Assembly (NCBI GenBank): GCA_014803435.1 | Contig: JACYFD010000004.1 | Location: 124,001-188,000 of the forward strand | Direction: 5' to 3' | Origin: Cellulosimicrobium terreum | GTDB lineage: Bacteria; Actinomycetota; Actinomycetes; Actinomycetales; Cellulomonadaceae | Length of the DNA: 64,000 nucleotides | Shown: piece by piece, positions 28,676 through 36,602 of the stretch | How positions within the stretch are numbered: the stretch's first letter is position 1 | How the letters are laid out: each line of letters starts with the position of its first letter | The notes under the pieces: model-generated | Databases searched by the model: none | Told to the model about the DNA's origin: nothing | Seen by the model: the letters and a program-made list of their open reading frames with translations, nothing else | Translations under genes and position numbers: made by a program

Positions 28676-29224
28676 ATGGTCCTCAGGTTCCTCGTCCTCG
28701 GTCTCCTCACCATCCGGCCGATGACCGGCTACGACCTCAAGCGCGCGTTCGACTCGAGCGTCCAGCACTTCTGGTCGGCGGACCGCTCGCAGCTCTACCG
28801 CACCCTGGCGGCGCTCGTGGAGTCCGGCCTCGCGGTCGTCGAGGTCGTCCCCCAGGACAGCTATCCCGACCGCAAGGTCCACCGGATCACGCCCGCCGGA
28901 CGCTCCGCCCTGCGTGACTGGCTCGCGTCGCCGCTCGAGCCCGAGGATGCGCGCGACCCGTTCCTCGGGCGCGTGTTCTTCGCCGACCAGCTCGACGGCG
29001 ACGGCGTCGCAGTGCTGCTCGCAGCCCGCCGTCGGCAGGCCGAGGCCGCCGTCGAGGCGCTCACGGCCGAGGCCGAGCGGGTCGCGACGATGACCGCCGG
29101 CCAGGCTCCCGCCGATGATGCGCGCGGCCTCGTGATGCGCCTCGCCACGCTGCGCAACGGTCTCGCCCACGCCCGCACCGAGCTGGCCTGGCTCGACGAG
29201 ACCGAGCGGGAGGTGCTGGCGTGA
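28676..29224 (+). CDS. PadR-family transcriptional regulator
   Basis: 182 residues. N-terminal winged helix typical of PadR: LLTIRPMTGYDLKRAF, then LYRTLAALVESGLAV and the wing SYPDRKVHRITPAG. A C-terminal Vir_C-like helical region (about residues 85-182) serves dimerisation. ATG 28676 lies directly after a palindrome that may be its own operator. The stop overlaps the hydrolase GTG (GTGA), so the hydrolase is the likely co-regulated target. Confidence 0.9.
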   Translation: MVLRFLVLGLLTIRPMTGYDLKRAFDSSVQHFWSADRSQLYRTLAALVESGLAVVEVVPQDSYPDRKVHRITPAGRSALRDWLASPLEPEDARDPFLGRVFFADQLDGDGVAVLLAARRRQAEAAVEALTAEAERVATMTAGQAPADDARGLVMRLATLRNGLAHARTELAWLDETEREVLA

Positions 29225-30027
29225 CCGCGCCGGGCGCCGTCGAGCACCACCCGCCCACGCGACCCGGCCCACCGGGCGCGGACAGGGCGAGCGTCGTCCT
29301 GCTCCACGGCGGCAACGTCGCGTCGTGGATGTGGGACCCCCAGGTCGAGCTGCTCGACGACCTCGACGTGTGGACGCCCGACCTCCCGGGTTTCGGGTCG
29401 AGGGCGGCCGAGGGCTGGGAGTCGCTCGACGCCACCGCCGACGCGGTCGCCGCGACGGTCGCCCACCTCGCCCCGGAGCGTGAGGTGCACGTCGTGGGCC
29501 TGTCGCTCGGCGGGATCGTGGCCCTGCGGGTCACCGCGCGGCACCCGGGTCTCGTCGCCTCGGTCCTCTCGTCCGGAGCCGTGCTCGACGGCGTGGGCGG
29601 CGTCACGGCCGCGCTCGGCCTTGCCCAGCTGCGGGTGTGGGACCGGCCCTGGTACTGGGCCGCTCAGGCCCGGCTCCTGGGCATCCCCGAGGACGCCCAG
29701 GACCAGTTCGTGCGCTCAGGGCTCTCGATCAGCCGCGCCGACGAGGAGCGGCTCGTGCGCGAGGTCTACGGCGGTTGCTGGCCCGACGGGCTCGCGGGGT
29801 CCGGGGTCCCGGTGCTCGCGGTCGCGGGAGGGCGGGACATGCGTGCCGCGCGCACGGCCCTGGCGACGATCGAGCGCCGCGTCCCGGGCGCCGTCGTGCG
29901 CCTCGCGCCCGGGATGCACCACCAGTGGAGCGCGGAGGACCCGCAGCTGTTCAGCGCGATGGTCCGCACCTGGGTGCTCGACGGCGTCGCGCACCCGGAT
30001 CTGGCACCGCTCGCACCACCCCGCTGA
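29221..30027 (+). CDS. alpha/beta-hydrolase
   Basis: 268 residues. Oxyanion-hole motif VVLLHGG near residue 30, nucleophile elbow GLSLGG with Ser95, an acidic GGRDMRAAR segment and the catalytic His in GMHHQW (His233 or 234). The first 22 residues are Pro-rich. Carboxylesterase or related activity is likely; the substrate cannot be told. It is translationally coupled to the PadR gene, so it may act on the PadR ligand (inference). Confidence 0.85.
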   Translation: MTAPGAVEHHPPTRPGPPGADRASVVLLHGGNVASWMWDPQVELLDDLDVWTPDLPGFGSRAAEGWESLDATADAVAATVAHLAPEREVHVVGLSLGGIVALRVTARHPGLVASVLSSGAVLDGVGGVTAALGLAQLRVWDRPWYWAAQARLLGIPEDAQDQFVRSGLSISRADEERLVREVYGGCWPDGLAGSGVPVLAVAGGRDMRAARTALATIERRVPGAVVRLAPGMHHQWSAEDPQLFSAMVRTWVLDGVAHPDLAPLAPPR

Positions 30028-30063
30028 GCCCGTGCGGGGTCGTGGCGTGCGAGGGTTGGCCCC

Positions 30064-30546
30064 GTGAGCGTCGGTGGAGAGGTCCTCGTCGGGCTGGCGA
30101 TCCTCGTCGGTCTCGTCGGGATCGTCGTGCAGGTCCTGCCCGGGAACGTGCTCGTGCTCGGCGCGATCCTCGTGTGGGCGATCGTCACCGGCGGTACGGC
30201 GGCCTGGGTCGTGCTGGCCGTCGCCGCCGTGTTCGTCGTGGCGGCCGAGGTCGCGCAGTACGTGCTCGCGGGCCGGCACATGCGGCGGGCGGAGGTCCCC
30301 TGGTCGACGCTCGTCTGGGGCGGGCTCGCCGGCGTCGTCGGGTTCTTCGTCATCCCCGTGGTCGGGCTCTTCATCGGGTTCGTGCTCGCGGTGTTCCTCG
30401 CGGAGCTGGTCCGCCGCCGCGACGGGCGCGCCGCGTGGCGCGCGACCGTCGCGGCGATGCAGGCGACGGGCATCACGATCCTCGTCCAGCTGCTCGGCGG
30501 CCTGCTCGCCGCCGCGGCGTGGGGTCTCGGCCTCGCGCTCACCTAG
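30064..30546 (+). CDS. DUF456 family membrane protein
   Basis: 160 residues with about four to five membrane segments and glycine-zipper stretches (GLAILVGLVGIVVQVLPG, LVWGGLAGVVGFFVIPVVGLFIG), matching DUF456. A basic loop RRRDGRAAWR precedes the last segment. GTG 30064 is the only sensible start. Function unknown; related proteins are implicated in glycine-zipper membrane assembly. The 233 bases after it hold a possible short reverse-strand gene. Confidence 0.8.
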   Translation: MSVGGEVLVGLAILVGLVGIVVQVLPGNVLVLGAILVWAIVTGGTAAWVVLAVAAVFVVAAEVAQYVLAGRHMRRAEVPWSTLVWGGLAGVVGFFVIPVVGLFIGFVLAVFLAELVRRRDGRAAWRATVAAMQATGITILVQLLGGLLAAAAWGLGLALT

Positions 30547-30573
30547 ATCGGGTTCCTGCCCGACGCCGGTGCG

Positions 30574-30675
30574 TCAGCTCCGGCAGCAGCGTGCCGTTGC
30601 GGGGTCCGCCGGTCGCTCCGGAAGCGCGTCGACGCCGAACCAGCGGATCTCGTCGGGACCGTCCGTCTCGACCAC
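30574..30675 (-). CDS. possible short gene, 33 residues, unknown
   Basis: The reverse frame is open from 30777 to the TGA at 30574. From GTG 30675 it encodes a peptide beginning VVETDGPDEIRWFGVDALPE and ending ARCCRS. Codon third positions are strongly G/C and the residues look protein-like, with coding character continuing upstream (HGPRAQCSVAV), but there is no ATG/GTG/TTG further up and no RBS at 30675. It is either a very small gene or the remnant of a longer one, filling most of the gap between DUF456 and pcrA. Confidence 0.3.
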   Translation of the reverse strand: MVETDGPDEIRWFGVDALPERPADPATARCCRS

Positions 30676-30779
30676 GGCGACGCTGCACTGAGCGCGCGGA
30701 CCGTGCGGCGCGGCGGAGCGTAGGCGCGGGCGCGGGGAGGGCGTCGGGTGTGGGTCGGGGCGCCTAGGCTGGGAGGGCT

Positions 30780-33524
30780 ATGACGTCGCTCTTCGAGAAC
30801 CTCCCGCTGCCCGGCCTCGACACGTTGTTCGACGGACCCCGCGTCGACCACGGCGGTGAGGCGCGCCTGCCCACCACCGCCCCTCGCTGGACGGACGACG
30901 CGACGGTGCCGGAGCGGCCGGACCAGCCGGACCGGCTCGACCCGGCGACGTCGGGCATCTCGGCCGGGGAGGGCGAGCCGCGGCGCGGACGCTACGCGCA
31001 CATCGACCCCGTCGCGCTCCTGGACGGGCTCAACCCGCAGCAGCGTGAGGCGGTCGAGCACGCCGGGGGACCGCTGCTCATCGTCGCCGGAGCCGGTTCG
31101 GGCAAGACTCGCGTGCTCACGCACCGGATCGCGCACCTCCTCGCGACCGGTCGCGCGCGCTCCGGGCAGATCCTCGCGATCACGTTCACCAACAAGGCCG
31201 CGGCGGAGATGCGCGAGCGGGTCGTCCAGCTCGTCGGACCCGCCGGGCAGAACATGTGGGTCTCGACGTTCCACTCCGCGTGCACCCGGATCCTGCGGCG
31301 CGAGGCGAAGACGCTCGGGCTGCGCTCGAGCTTCTCCATCTACGACGCCGCGGACTCGCAGCGGCTCATCACGCTCGTGACCCGCGAGCTCGACCTCGAC
31401 GCGAAGAAGTACCCCGCCCGGTCGCTCTCGAACAAGATCTCCGACCTGAAGAACGAGCTGATCGACCCCGAGACCTACGCGCGCGAGTCCGGGGCACGGG
31501 CGACCGAGGACGGCCTCGCCGAGCGGTCGGCGCGACAGGGTCCGACGATGCCCGAGTTCGACCAGGTCCTCGCCGACGTCTACACCCGGTACCAGGCGCG
31601 ACTGCAGGCGGCGAGCGCGCTCGACTTCGACGACATCATCATGACCACGGTCAACCTGCTGCAGGCGTTCCCCGCCGTGGCCGAGCACTACCGACGCAGG
31701 TTCCGGCACGTGCTCGTCGACGAGTACCAGGACACCAACCACGCGCAGTACGTGCTGGTCCGCGAGCTCGCGGGCGTCGGCCTGGACTCCGCGGCGACGC
31801 ACGCCGAGACGAGCGGTACGGGGGAGGCGCAGGTCCCGGCGCTCGACCCGGCCGAGCTCACGGTCGTCGGCGACGCCGACCAGTCCATCTACGCGTTCCG
31901 CGGCGCGACCATCCGCAACATCCTCGAGTTCGAGGCCGACTACCCGGACGCCCGCACCATCATGCTCGAGCAGAACTACCGCTCGACGCAGAACATCCTG
32001 TCGGCGGCGAACGCGGTGATCTCGCGCAACCCCGAGCGCAAGCCCAAGCGGCTGTGGACCGACTCCGGCGCAGGCGCCAAGATCATCGGCTACGTCGCCG
32101 ACAACGAGCACGAGGAGGCGCGCTTCGTCGCGCAGGAGATCGACCGTCTCGGTGACGCCGACGGCGTGCGCCCCGGCGACGTCGCCGTCTTCTACCGCAC
32201 CAACGCGCAGTCCCGCGCCCTCGAGGAGGTGCTGATCCGCGTCGGCCTGCCGTACAAGGTCGTCGGCGGCACGCGCTTCTACGAGCGGCGCGAGGTCAAG
32301 GACGCCGTCGCGTACCTGCGGGCCATCGACAACCTGGACGACGACGTCAACCTGCGTCGCGTCCTCAACGTCCCCAAGCGCGGGCTGGGCGACCGGGCCG
32401 AGGGCGCCGTCGCGGCGCTCGCCGACCGCGAGCGCATCTCGTTCGGCGCGGCGCTCGACCGGCTCGACGAGATCCCCGGACTGACCAACCGGTCGCTCAA
32501 CCCGCTGCGCGCGTTCGCCGGTCTCATGACCGGGCTGCGCGAGCTCGCGGCGTCCGGGGCGACGCCGTCCGACGTGCTCGGTGCGGTCCTCGACCGCACC
32601 GGCTACCTCGCCGAGCTGCGCGCGAGCGACGACCCGCAGGACGCGACCCGGGTCGAGAACCTCGCCGAGCTGCACGCGGTGGCGACCGAGTTCGTCGAGC
32701 TCGAGCCCGAGGGCACGCTGTCCGACTTCCTCGAGCGCGTCTCGCTCGTCGCCGACGCGGACCAGATCCCGGCGGACGACGCCGACGGGTCCGACGGCGA
32801 CGACGACGACGGCGAGGGAACGGCCGCCCCGAAGGAGGAACCGGGCGTCGTCACGCTCATGACGCTCCACACCGCCAAGGGCCTCGAGTTCCCCGTCGTG
32901 TTCCTCACCGGCATGGAGGACGGCACCTTCCCGCACATGCGGTCCCTGCACGACGACGCCGAGCTCGCCGAGGAGCGCCGCCTCGCCTACGTCGGCATCA
33001 CCCGTGCGCGCGAGCGGCTCTACGTGTCACGCTCCGCGGTGCGGTCCGCGTGGGGGATGGCGAACGAGTTCCCGCCGAGCCGGTTCCTTGACGAGATCCC
33101 GGAGGAGCTGTGGGACTGGCGGCGGCGCGAGTCGTCGATGCAGACGTTGCGTGCCGGGGGCCGGGTCTGGGGTCGGGAGCCTCGTGCGGGTGGGTGGTCG
33201 GGTTCGCGGTCCGGGGCCGACGGCGACGGGTCGACCATCCGCGGTCCTCGTTCCTCGGACCGCTCCCGCCAGACCCGCCACGACCCGTCGTCGTCGGCCC
33301 CTGCCCGCTCGGGGTTCGGGGCCACGTTCGGGTCAGCGACTCCGCGCAAGGACGCGGACGTCCCGAACCTGGCGGTGGGGGACAAGGTCACGCACGACGC
33401 GTACGGGCTCGGGACGGTCGTCGCGCTCGAGGGTGCAGGGCCCAACGCGGTCGCGAAGATCGACTTCGGCGCGGACGGGGCCAAGCGGCTGCTGCTGCGG
33501 TACTCGCCGGTGACCAAGCTGTAG
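30780..33524 (+). CDS. pcrA: DNA helicase PcrA/UvrD
   Basis: 914 residues. SF1A helicase: Walker A AGAGSGKT (about residues 103-110), ITFTNKAAAEMRERV, DEYQDTN (motif II), GDADQSIYAFRGA, EQNYRST, and TLHTAKGLEFPVVF near the end of the motor. The N-terminal 70 residues are an actinobacterial extension. The C-terminal domain (DKVTHDAYGLGTVV...RLLLRYSPVTKL) is the Tudor-like RNA-polymerase-binding fold of PcrA. An acidic Asp/Gly insertion (about residue 665) lies in domain 2B. RBS GGGAGGG precedes ATG 30780; TAGGCT 10 bases upstream is the likely -10. Confidence 0.95.
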   Translation: MTSLFENLPLPGLDTLFDGPRVDHGGEARLPTTAPRWTDDATVPERPDQPDRLDPATSGISAGEGEPRRGRYAHIDPVALLDGLNPQQREAVEHAGGPLLIVAGAGSGKTRVLTHRIAHLLATGRARSGQILAITFTNKAAAEMRERVVQLVGPAGQNMWVSTFHSACTRILRREAKTLGLRSSFSIYDAADSQRLITLVTRELDLDAKKYPARSLSNKISDLKNELIDPETYARESGARATEDGLAERSARQGPTMPEFDQVLADVYTRYQARLQAASALDFDDIIMTTVNLLQAFPAVAEHYRRRFRHVLVDEYQDTNHAQYVLVRELAGVGLDSAATHAETSGTGEAQVPALDPAELTVVGDADQSIYAFRGATIRNILEFEADYPDARTIMLEQNYRSTQNILSAANAVISRNPERKPKRLWTDSGAGAKIIGYVADNEHEEARFVAQEIDRLGDADGVRPGDVAVFYRTNAQSRALEEVLIRVGLPYKVVGGTRFYERREVKDAVAYLRAIDNLDDDVNLRRVLNVPKRGLGDRAEGAVAALADRERISFGAALDRLDEIPGLTNRSLNPLRAFAGLMTGLRELAASGATPSDVLGAVLDRTGYLAELRASDDPQDATRVENLAELHAVATEFVELEPEGTLSDFLERVSLVADADQIPADDADGSDGDDDDGEGTAAPKEEPGVVTLMTLHTAKGLEFPVVFLTGMEDGTFPHMRSLHDDAELAEERRLAYVGITRARERLYVSRSAVRSAWGMANEFPPSRFLDEIPEELWDWRRRESSMQTLRAGGRVWGREPRAGGWSGSRSGADGDGSTIRGPRSSDRSRQTRHDPSSSAPARSGFGATFGSATPRKDADVPNLAVGDKVTHDAYGLGTVVALEGAGPNAVAKIDFGADGAKRLLLRYSPVTKL

Positions 33525-33607
33525 CGACAGGTCGGCGTGCCCCCTCCTCGCGCGTGGGCACCCGCCCGTACCGTGGTCAGCGACGGCGAAGCCGGACGGG
33601 AGGGCGC

Positions 33608-35620
33608 ATGCACGTCGAGGTCGAGCGTCCTGTCGCGGCGAGCACGGCGCAGTCCGCCCCGCCGCACCAGCGGCCGCGGACCGTGACGAGCCGGTCCGAC
33701 GACGCACGTGGCAGGTCCCGGGTCGCGGGACTCGACGGCCTGCGGGCGCTCGCGGTCCTCGCCGTCGTCGTCCACCACGTGTGGCCCGGTGCGCTCCCCG
33801 GAGGCTTCCTCGGCGTCGACGTCTTCTTCGTGGTCAGCGGGTTCCTCATCACGACGTTGCTGCTGCGCGAGATCGGCCGGGAGCGCAAGATCCAGCTCGC
33901 ACGGTTCTGGACCCGCCGCGCCCGCCGCCTGCTCCCCGCCCTCGCGGTGGTGGTCGTCGTCTCGGTCGCCGCGGCCCGCGCCGTCGAGCCCGACCTCCTC
34001 GTCGGAGCGGGCTGGCAGGTGCTCGGCGCGGCCACGTTCTCCTTCAACTGGCTCGCGATCGCGTCCGACGCCAGCTACTTCGACCAGACCGCGCCGCAGC
34101 TGCTCACCCCCTTCTGGTCGCTCGCGATCGAGGAGCAGTTCTACCTCGTGTGGCCGGTCCTGCTCGTCGTGCTGGTCGTCCTCGTCCCGACGTGGCGCCT
34201 GCGTGCCGCGGTCGTCCTCGGCGGAGCGCTCGCGTCCGCGGTGGCCATGGCGTTGCTGTACTCCCCGGGCGCCGACCCGACGCGCGTCTACTACGGCACC
34301 GACACCCATGTCGTCGGTCTCCTGCTCGGGGTCGCGGGCGCGTTCTGGTGGTTCAGCCGACCTGCGGGCGCCCCGGCGCCGCGAGCGCTCCGCTCAGGGG
34401 CGGTACCGGTGGCGTCGCTCGCCGCGCTCGTCGTCGTCATGCTGGTGCTCCACCCCGACGATCCCGCGGTCTACCGCGGCGGGATCGCGCTGGGCAGCGC
34501 CCTCGCCCTCCTCGCGGTGCTCGGGTGCACGGCCGGCCGGACGCGGTGCACGCGCGCGCTCGACGCGCGTCCGGCCGCGTGGGTCGGTGCGCGCTCGTAC
34601 GGCATCTACCTGTGGCACTGGCCCGTGCTGCTGGTGGTCGCCGCGGCGCTGACACCGCTCGCGGGTGCGGCGTCGACCTGGGTGGTGCCGCTCGTCGCGA
34701 TCGGCCTGACGGTCGTGCTCGCCGCCGGGTCCTACCGCTGGGTCGAGACGCCCGTACGTCGGGACGGGTTCCGCGCGACATGTCGTCGGGTGGTCGGTTC
34801 CTTCCGGGGAGCTCGACCGTATGCGGCGCGTGCCCTCGCCGGGGCGGCGGGGCTCGTCCTCCTGATCTCCGCGGTCGCGGTCCTCGGGGCTCCGCGCGTC
34901 TCCCAGGCGCAGCTCTCCGTCGAGCAAGGGCTGGCGGCTATCGAGGCCCAGTCCCGGGACAGCGCTGAGAAGGAGCCCGCTGAGAAGGAGCCCGCTGAGA
35001 AGGAGCCCGCCGAGAAGGAACCGACGGAGAAGGAGTCGGCCGCGAAGGAGCCTGCGGAGAAGCCCGCCGACAAGGAGCCTGCTGCGCAAGAGGAGAAGGA
35101 GCCGGCGAAAGCGGGTGCCGCGCCGCCGACCGGTGACGAGATCAGCGCCTACGGAGACTCCGTGCTCTCGGGTGCCGCCCCCGCGGTACTCGACAGGTTC
35201 GACGGGATCGACCTCGACGCGAAGCCGATCCGCAAGTGGCTCGACGCGCCCGCTCTCGTGCGTGCCGACGAGAAGGCGGGGACGCTGCGCGACGTCGTCG
35301 TGCTGAACTTCGGCACGAACGGCGGGTTCCAGTTCGACGGCTCGGAGAAGGCGCTGCGCGGGACGCTGGACATCATCGGCCCGGACCGCCGCGTCGTCCT
35401 CGTCAACACCGTAGGCGTGAGCTGGTGGGTGCCCGAGGCGAACGAGCAGCTCGCGGCCATCGCGTCCGACTACCCGAACGCGGTCGTCGCCGACTGGCAC
35501 TCCGCGGTCGCGGACCGGCCGGAGCTGCTGCACCCGGACCACACGCACCCCACGACGGAGGGCACCGCGGTGTATGCCGACGTGGTCGAGGCGGCTCTCG
35601 CGTCGCTCCCGGCGGACTGA
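33608..35620 (+). CDS. OatA-like acyltransferase with SGNH esterase domain
   Basis: 670 residues. An acyltransferase-3 membrane domain of about ten segments (GLDGLRALAVLAVVVHHVWPG, then FFVVSGFLIT and SLAIEEQFYLVWP) is followed by a C-terminal extracellular SGNH domain: Gly-Asp-Ser with Ser518 (SAYGDSVLSG) and Asp644-x-x-His647. Such fusions O-acetylate peptidoglycan or other wall glycans. Between the two domains lies a Lys/Glu-rich tandem repeat (residues about 453-502) forming a charged linker. ATG 33608 follows GGGAGGGCGC. The gene is single, with a GC-rich stem near 35658-35673 as possible terminator. Confidence 0.9.
   Translation: MHVEVERPVAASTAQSAPPHQRPRTVTSRSDDARGRSRVAGLDGLRALAVLAVVVHHVWPGALPGGFLGVDVFFVVSGFLITTLLLREIGRERKIQLARFWTRRARRLLPALAVVVVVSVAAARAVEPDLLVGAGWQVLGAATFSFNWLAIASDASYFDQTAPQLLTPFWSLAIEEQFYLVWPVLLVVLVVLVPTWRLRAAVVLGGALASAVAMALLYSPGADPTRVYYGTDTHVVGLLLGVAGAFWWFSRPAGAPAPRALRSGAVPVASLAALVVVMLVLHPDDPAVYRGGIALGSALALLAVLGCTAGRTRCTRALDARPAAWVGARSYGIYLWHWPVLLVVAAALTPLAGAASTWVVPLVAIGLTVVLAAGSYRWVETPVRRDGFRATCRRVVGSFRGARPYAARALAGAAGLVLLISAVAVLGAPRVSQAQLSVEQGLAAIEAQSRDSAEKEPAEKEPAEKEPAEKEPTEKESAAKEPAEKPADKEPAAQEEKEPAKAGAAPPTGDEISAYGDSVLSGAAPAVLDRFDGIDLDAKPIRKWLDAPALVRADEKAGTLRDVVVLNFGTNGGFQFDGSEKALRGTLDIIGPDRRVVLVNTVGVSWWVPEANEQLAAIASDYPNAVVADWHSAVADRPELLHPDHTHPTTEGTAVYADVVEAALASLPAD
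34964..35111 (+). repeat. 15-base tandem repeat coding for EKEPA units
   Basis: Units of the form GAGAAGGAGCCCGCT repeat about four times exactly and then in degenerate form, coding EKEPA/EKEPT/DKEPA. It is a coding minisatellite in the linker of the OatA-like protein; copy number changes would alter the linker by five residues per unit, in frame. Confidence 0.75.
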
Positions 35621-35675
35621 CGTCCGGTCCCGCGCAGGGGCGGATACGGGGGGAGCGGCGCGGGGGCCCGCGCGG

Positions 35676-36230
35676 TCAGCCTGCCGCGCGGCCGCGCGGG
35701 CGCAGCGCGCCGAGCAGCGCGTCGGTGCCTGCGCCGGCGTCGCCCAGGGCCGCGACGAGGGCCTGGTGCGCCGTCGTGCCCTGGTCCCGCAGGATGGCCC
35801 GCAGCACGTGGCCGGAGTCGATCGACCGGTCGCCCAGCCGGACCGCCTCGCGCAGCGAGAGCTCCAGGCACTTCTTCGCCTCCGCCGTGAACGGGACGTG
35901 GCCCCGGCGGGCCCGCGCGGTCCGGGCGCCGTCGAGCGACCCCGGGCCGAACGCGGCATCCGTGCGTGCGCGGACGGCGGCGAGGTCGATGCCGATCGCG
36001 GCGAGGGCGCCGTCGTCGAGCAGGTCGGTGTCGACGTCGCGGACGCGCCGGTCGAGGACCGCGGGAGTGACGCCGACCGCGGCCAGGGCGCGCCCGGCCA
36101 CGCCGTCGGGCTGGTCGGCGAGCGCGACGAGCAGGTGCACGACGCCGATCGACGTGGCCCCGCGCTCGCGGGCGACCTCCTGTGCGTCGACGACGGTGGC
36201 GCGGGCGTCGGCGGTGAAGCGTTCGAACAT
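35676..36230 (-). CDS. stand-alone Clp N-terminal (double Clp repeat) protein
   Basis: 184 residues. Opens MFERFTADARATVVDAQEVARERGATSIGVVHLLVAL-like, the start of ClpC/ClpA N-domains, with a second repeat near residues 110-160 (FTAEAKKCLELSLREAV...IDSGHVLRAIL). No ATPase domain follows, so it is a free N-domain protein, perhaps an adaptor. RBS AGGAGG lies inside the end of the upstream HTH gene, with one base between the HTH stop and this ATG, so the two form a tight operon. Confidence 0.85.
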   Translation of the reverse strand: MFERFTADARATVVDAQEVARERGATSIGVVHLLVALADQPDGVAGRALAAVGVTPAVLDRRVRDVDTDLLDDGALAAIGIDLAAVRARTDAAFGPGSLDGARTARARRGHVPFTAEAKKCLELSLREAVRLGDRSIDSGHVLRAILRDQGTTAHQALVAALGDAGAGTDALLGALRPRGRAAG

Positions 36231-36231
36231 G

Positions 36232-36453
36232 TCATGACCTCCTGGTGCTGCGGGACGTCCCGTACTTCTTGTGGACGGCCTGGCGGGTGACGCCGAGCCG
36301 GTCGGCGATCTCCTGCCACGACCAGCCCAGCGTCCTGGCGTTCTCGACCTGCAGCGCCTCGAGGCGTTCGGCGAGCACGCGCAGGGAGCGCACGGCGCGC
36401 AGACCCGTGTCCGGGTCGGTGCTGCTGGCGGCGTCCATGTCGACGGGTTCCAT
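36232..36453 (-). CDS. small HTH regulator paired with the Clp-N protein
   Basis: 73 residues. A short acidic N-terminus is followed by a helix and a classic HTH: LGWSWQEIADRLGVTRQAVHKKYG. Such small HTH proteins often sit before Clp-N genes in actinobacteria. ATG 36453 is immediately adjacent to a perfect 9-base inverted repeat, with the promoter at leaderless spacing, so it is very probably autoregulated. An in-frame ATG at 36438 is an alternative start but loses the leaderless fit. Confidence 0.85.
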   Translation of the reverse strand: MEPVDMDAASSTDPDTGLRAVRSLRVLAERLEALQVENARTLGWSWQEIADRLGVTRQAVHKKYGTSRSTRRS

Positions 36454-36500
36454 GAGTGTCAACCTAGATTGACACTCGCGCGTTGTCAACATCAGTTGAC
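36454..36500 (-). promoter_or_regulatory. consensus promoter with two TGTCAA-type operators before HTH/Clp-N
   Basis: On the minus strand TTGACA, 17-base spacer, TAGGTT, then seven bases and the ATG. GAGTGTCAA-N6-TTGACACTC (36454-36477) is a perfect inverted repeat over the -10 and the start, and GTCAAC-N4-GTTGAC (36485-36500) covers the -35. Two binding sites that both block RNA polymerase suggest tight autorepression. Confidence 0.75.
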
Positions 36501-36602
36501 GGGTAGCAGGGACCATCGCGGGCGCGTCGCCCGCTCCGGTATGGTCGGCGCGGCCACGGGCGCGAGGCGCGCCGGGCCGTCGTCCGATTCTCAGGAGACC
36601 CG

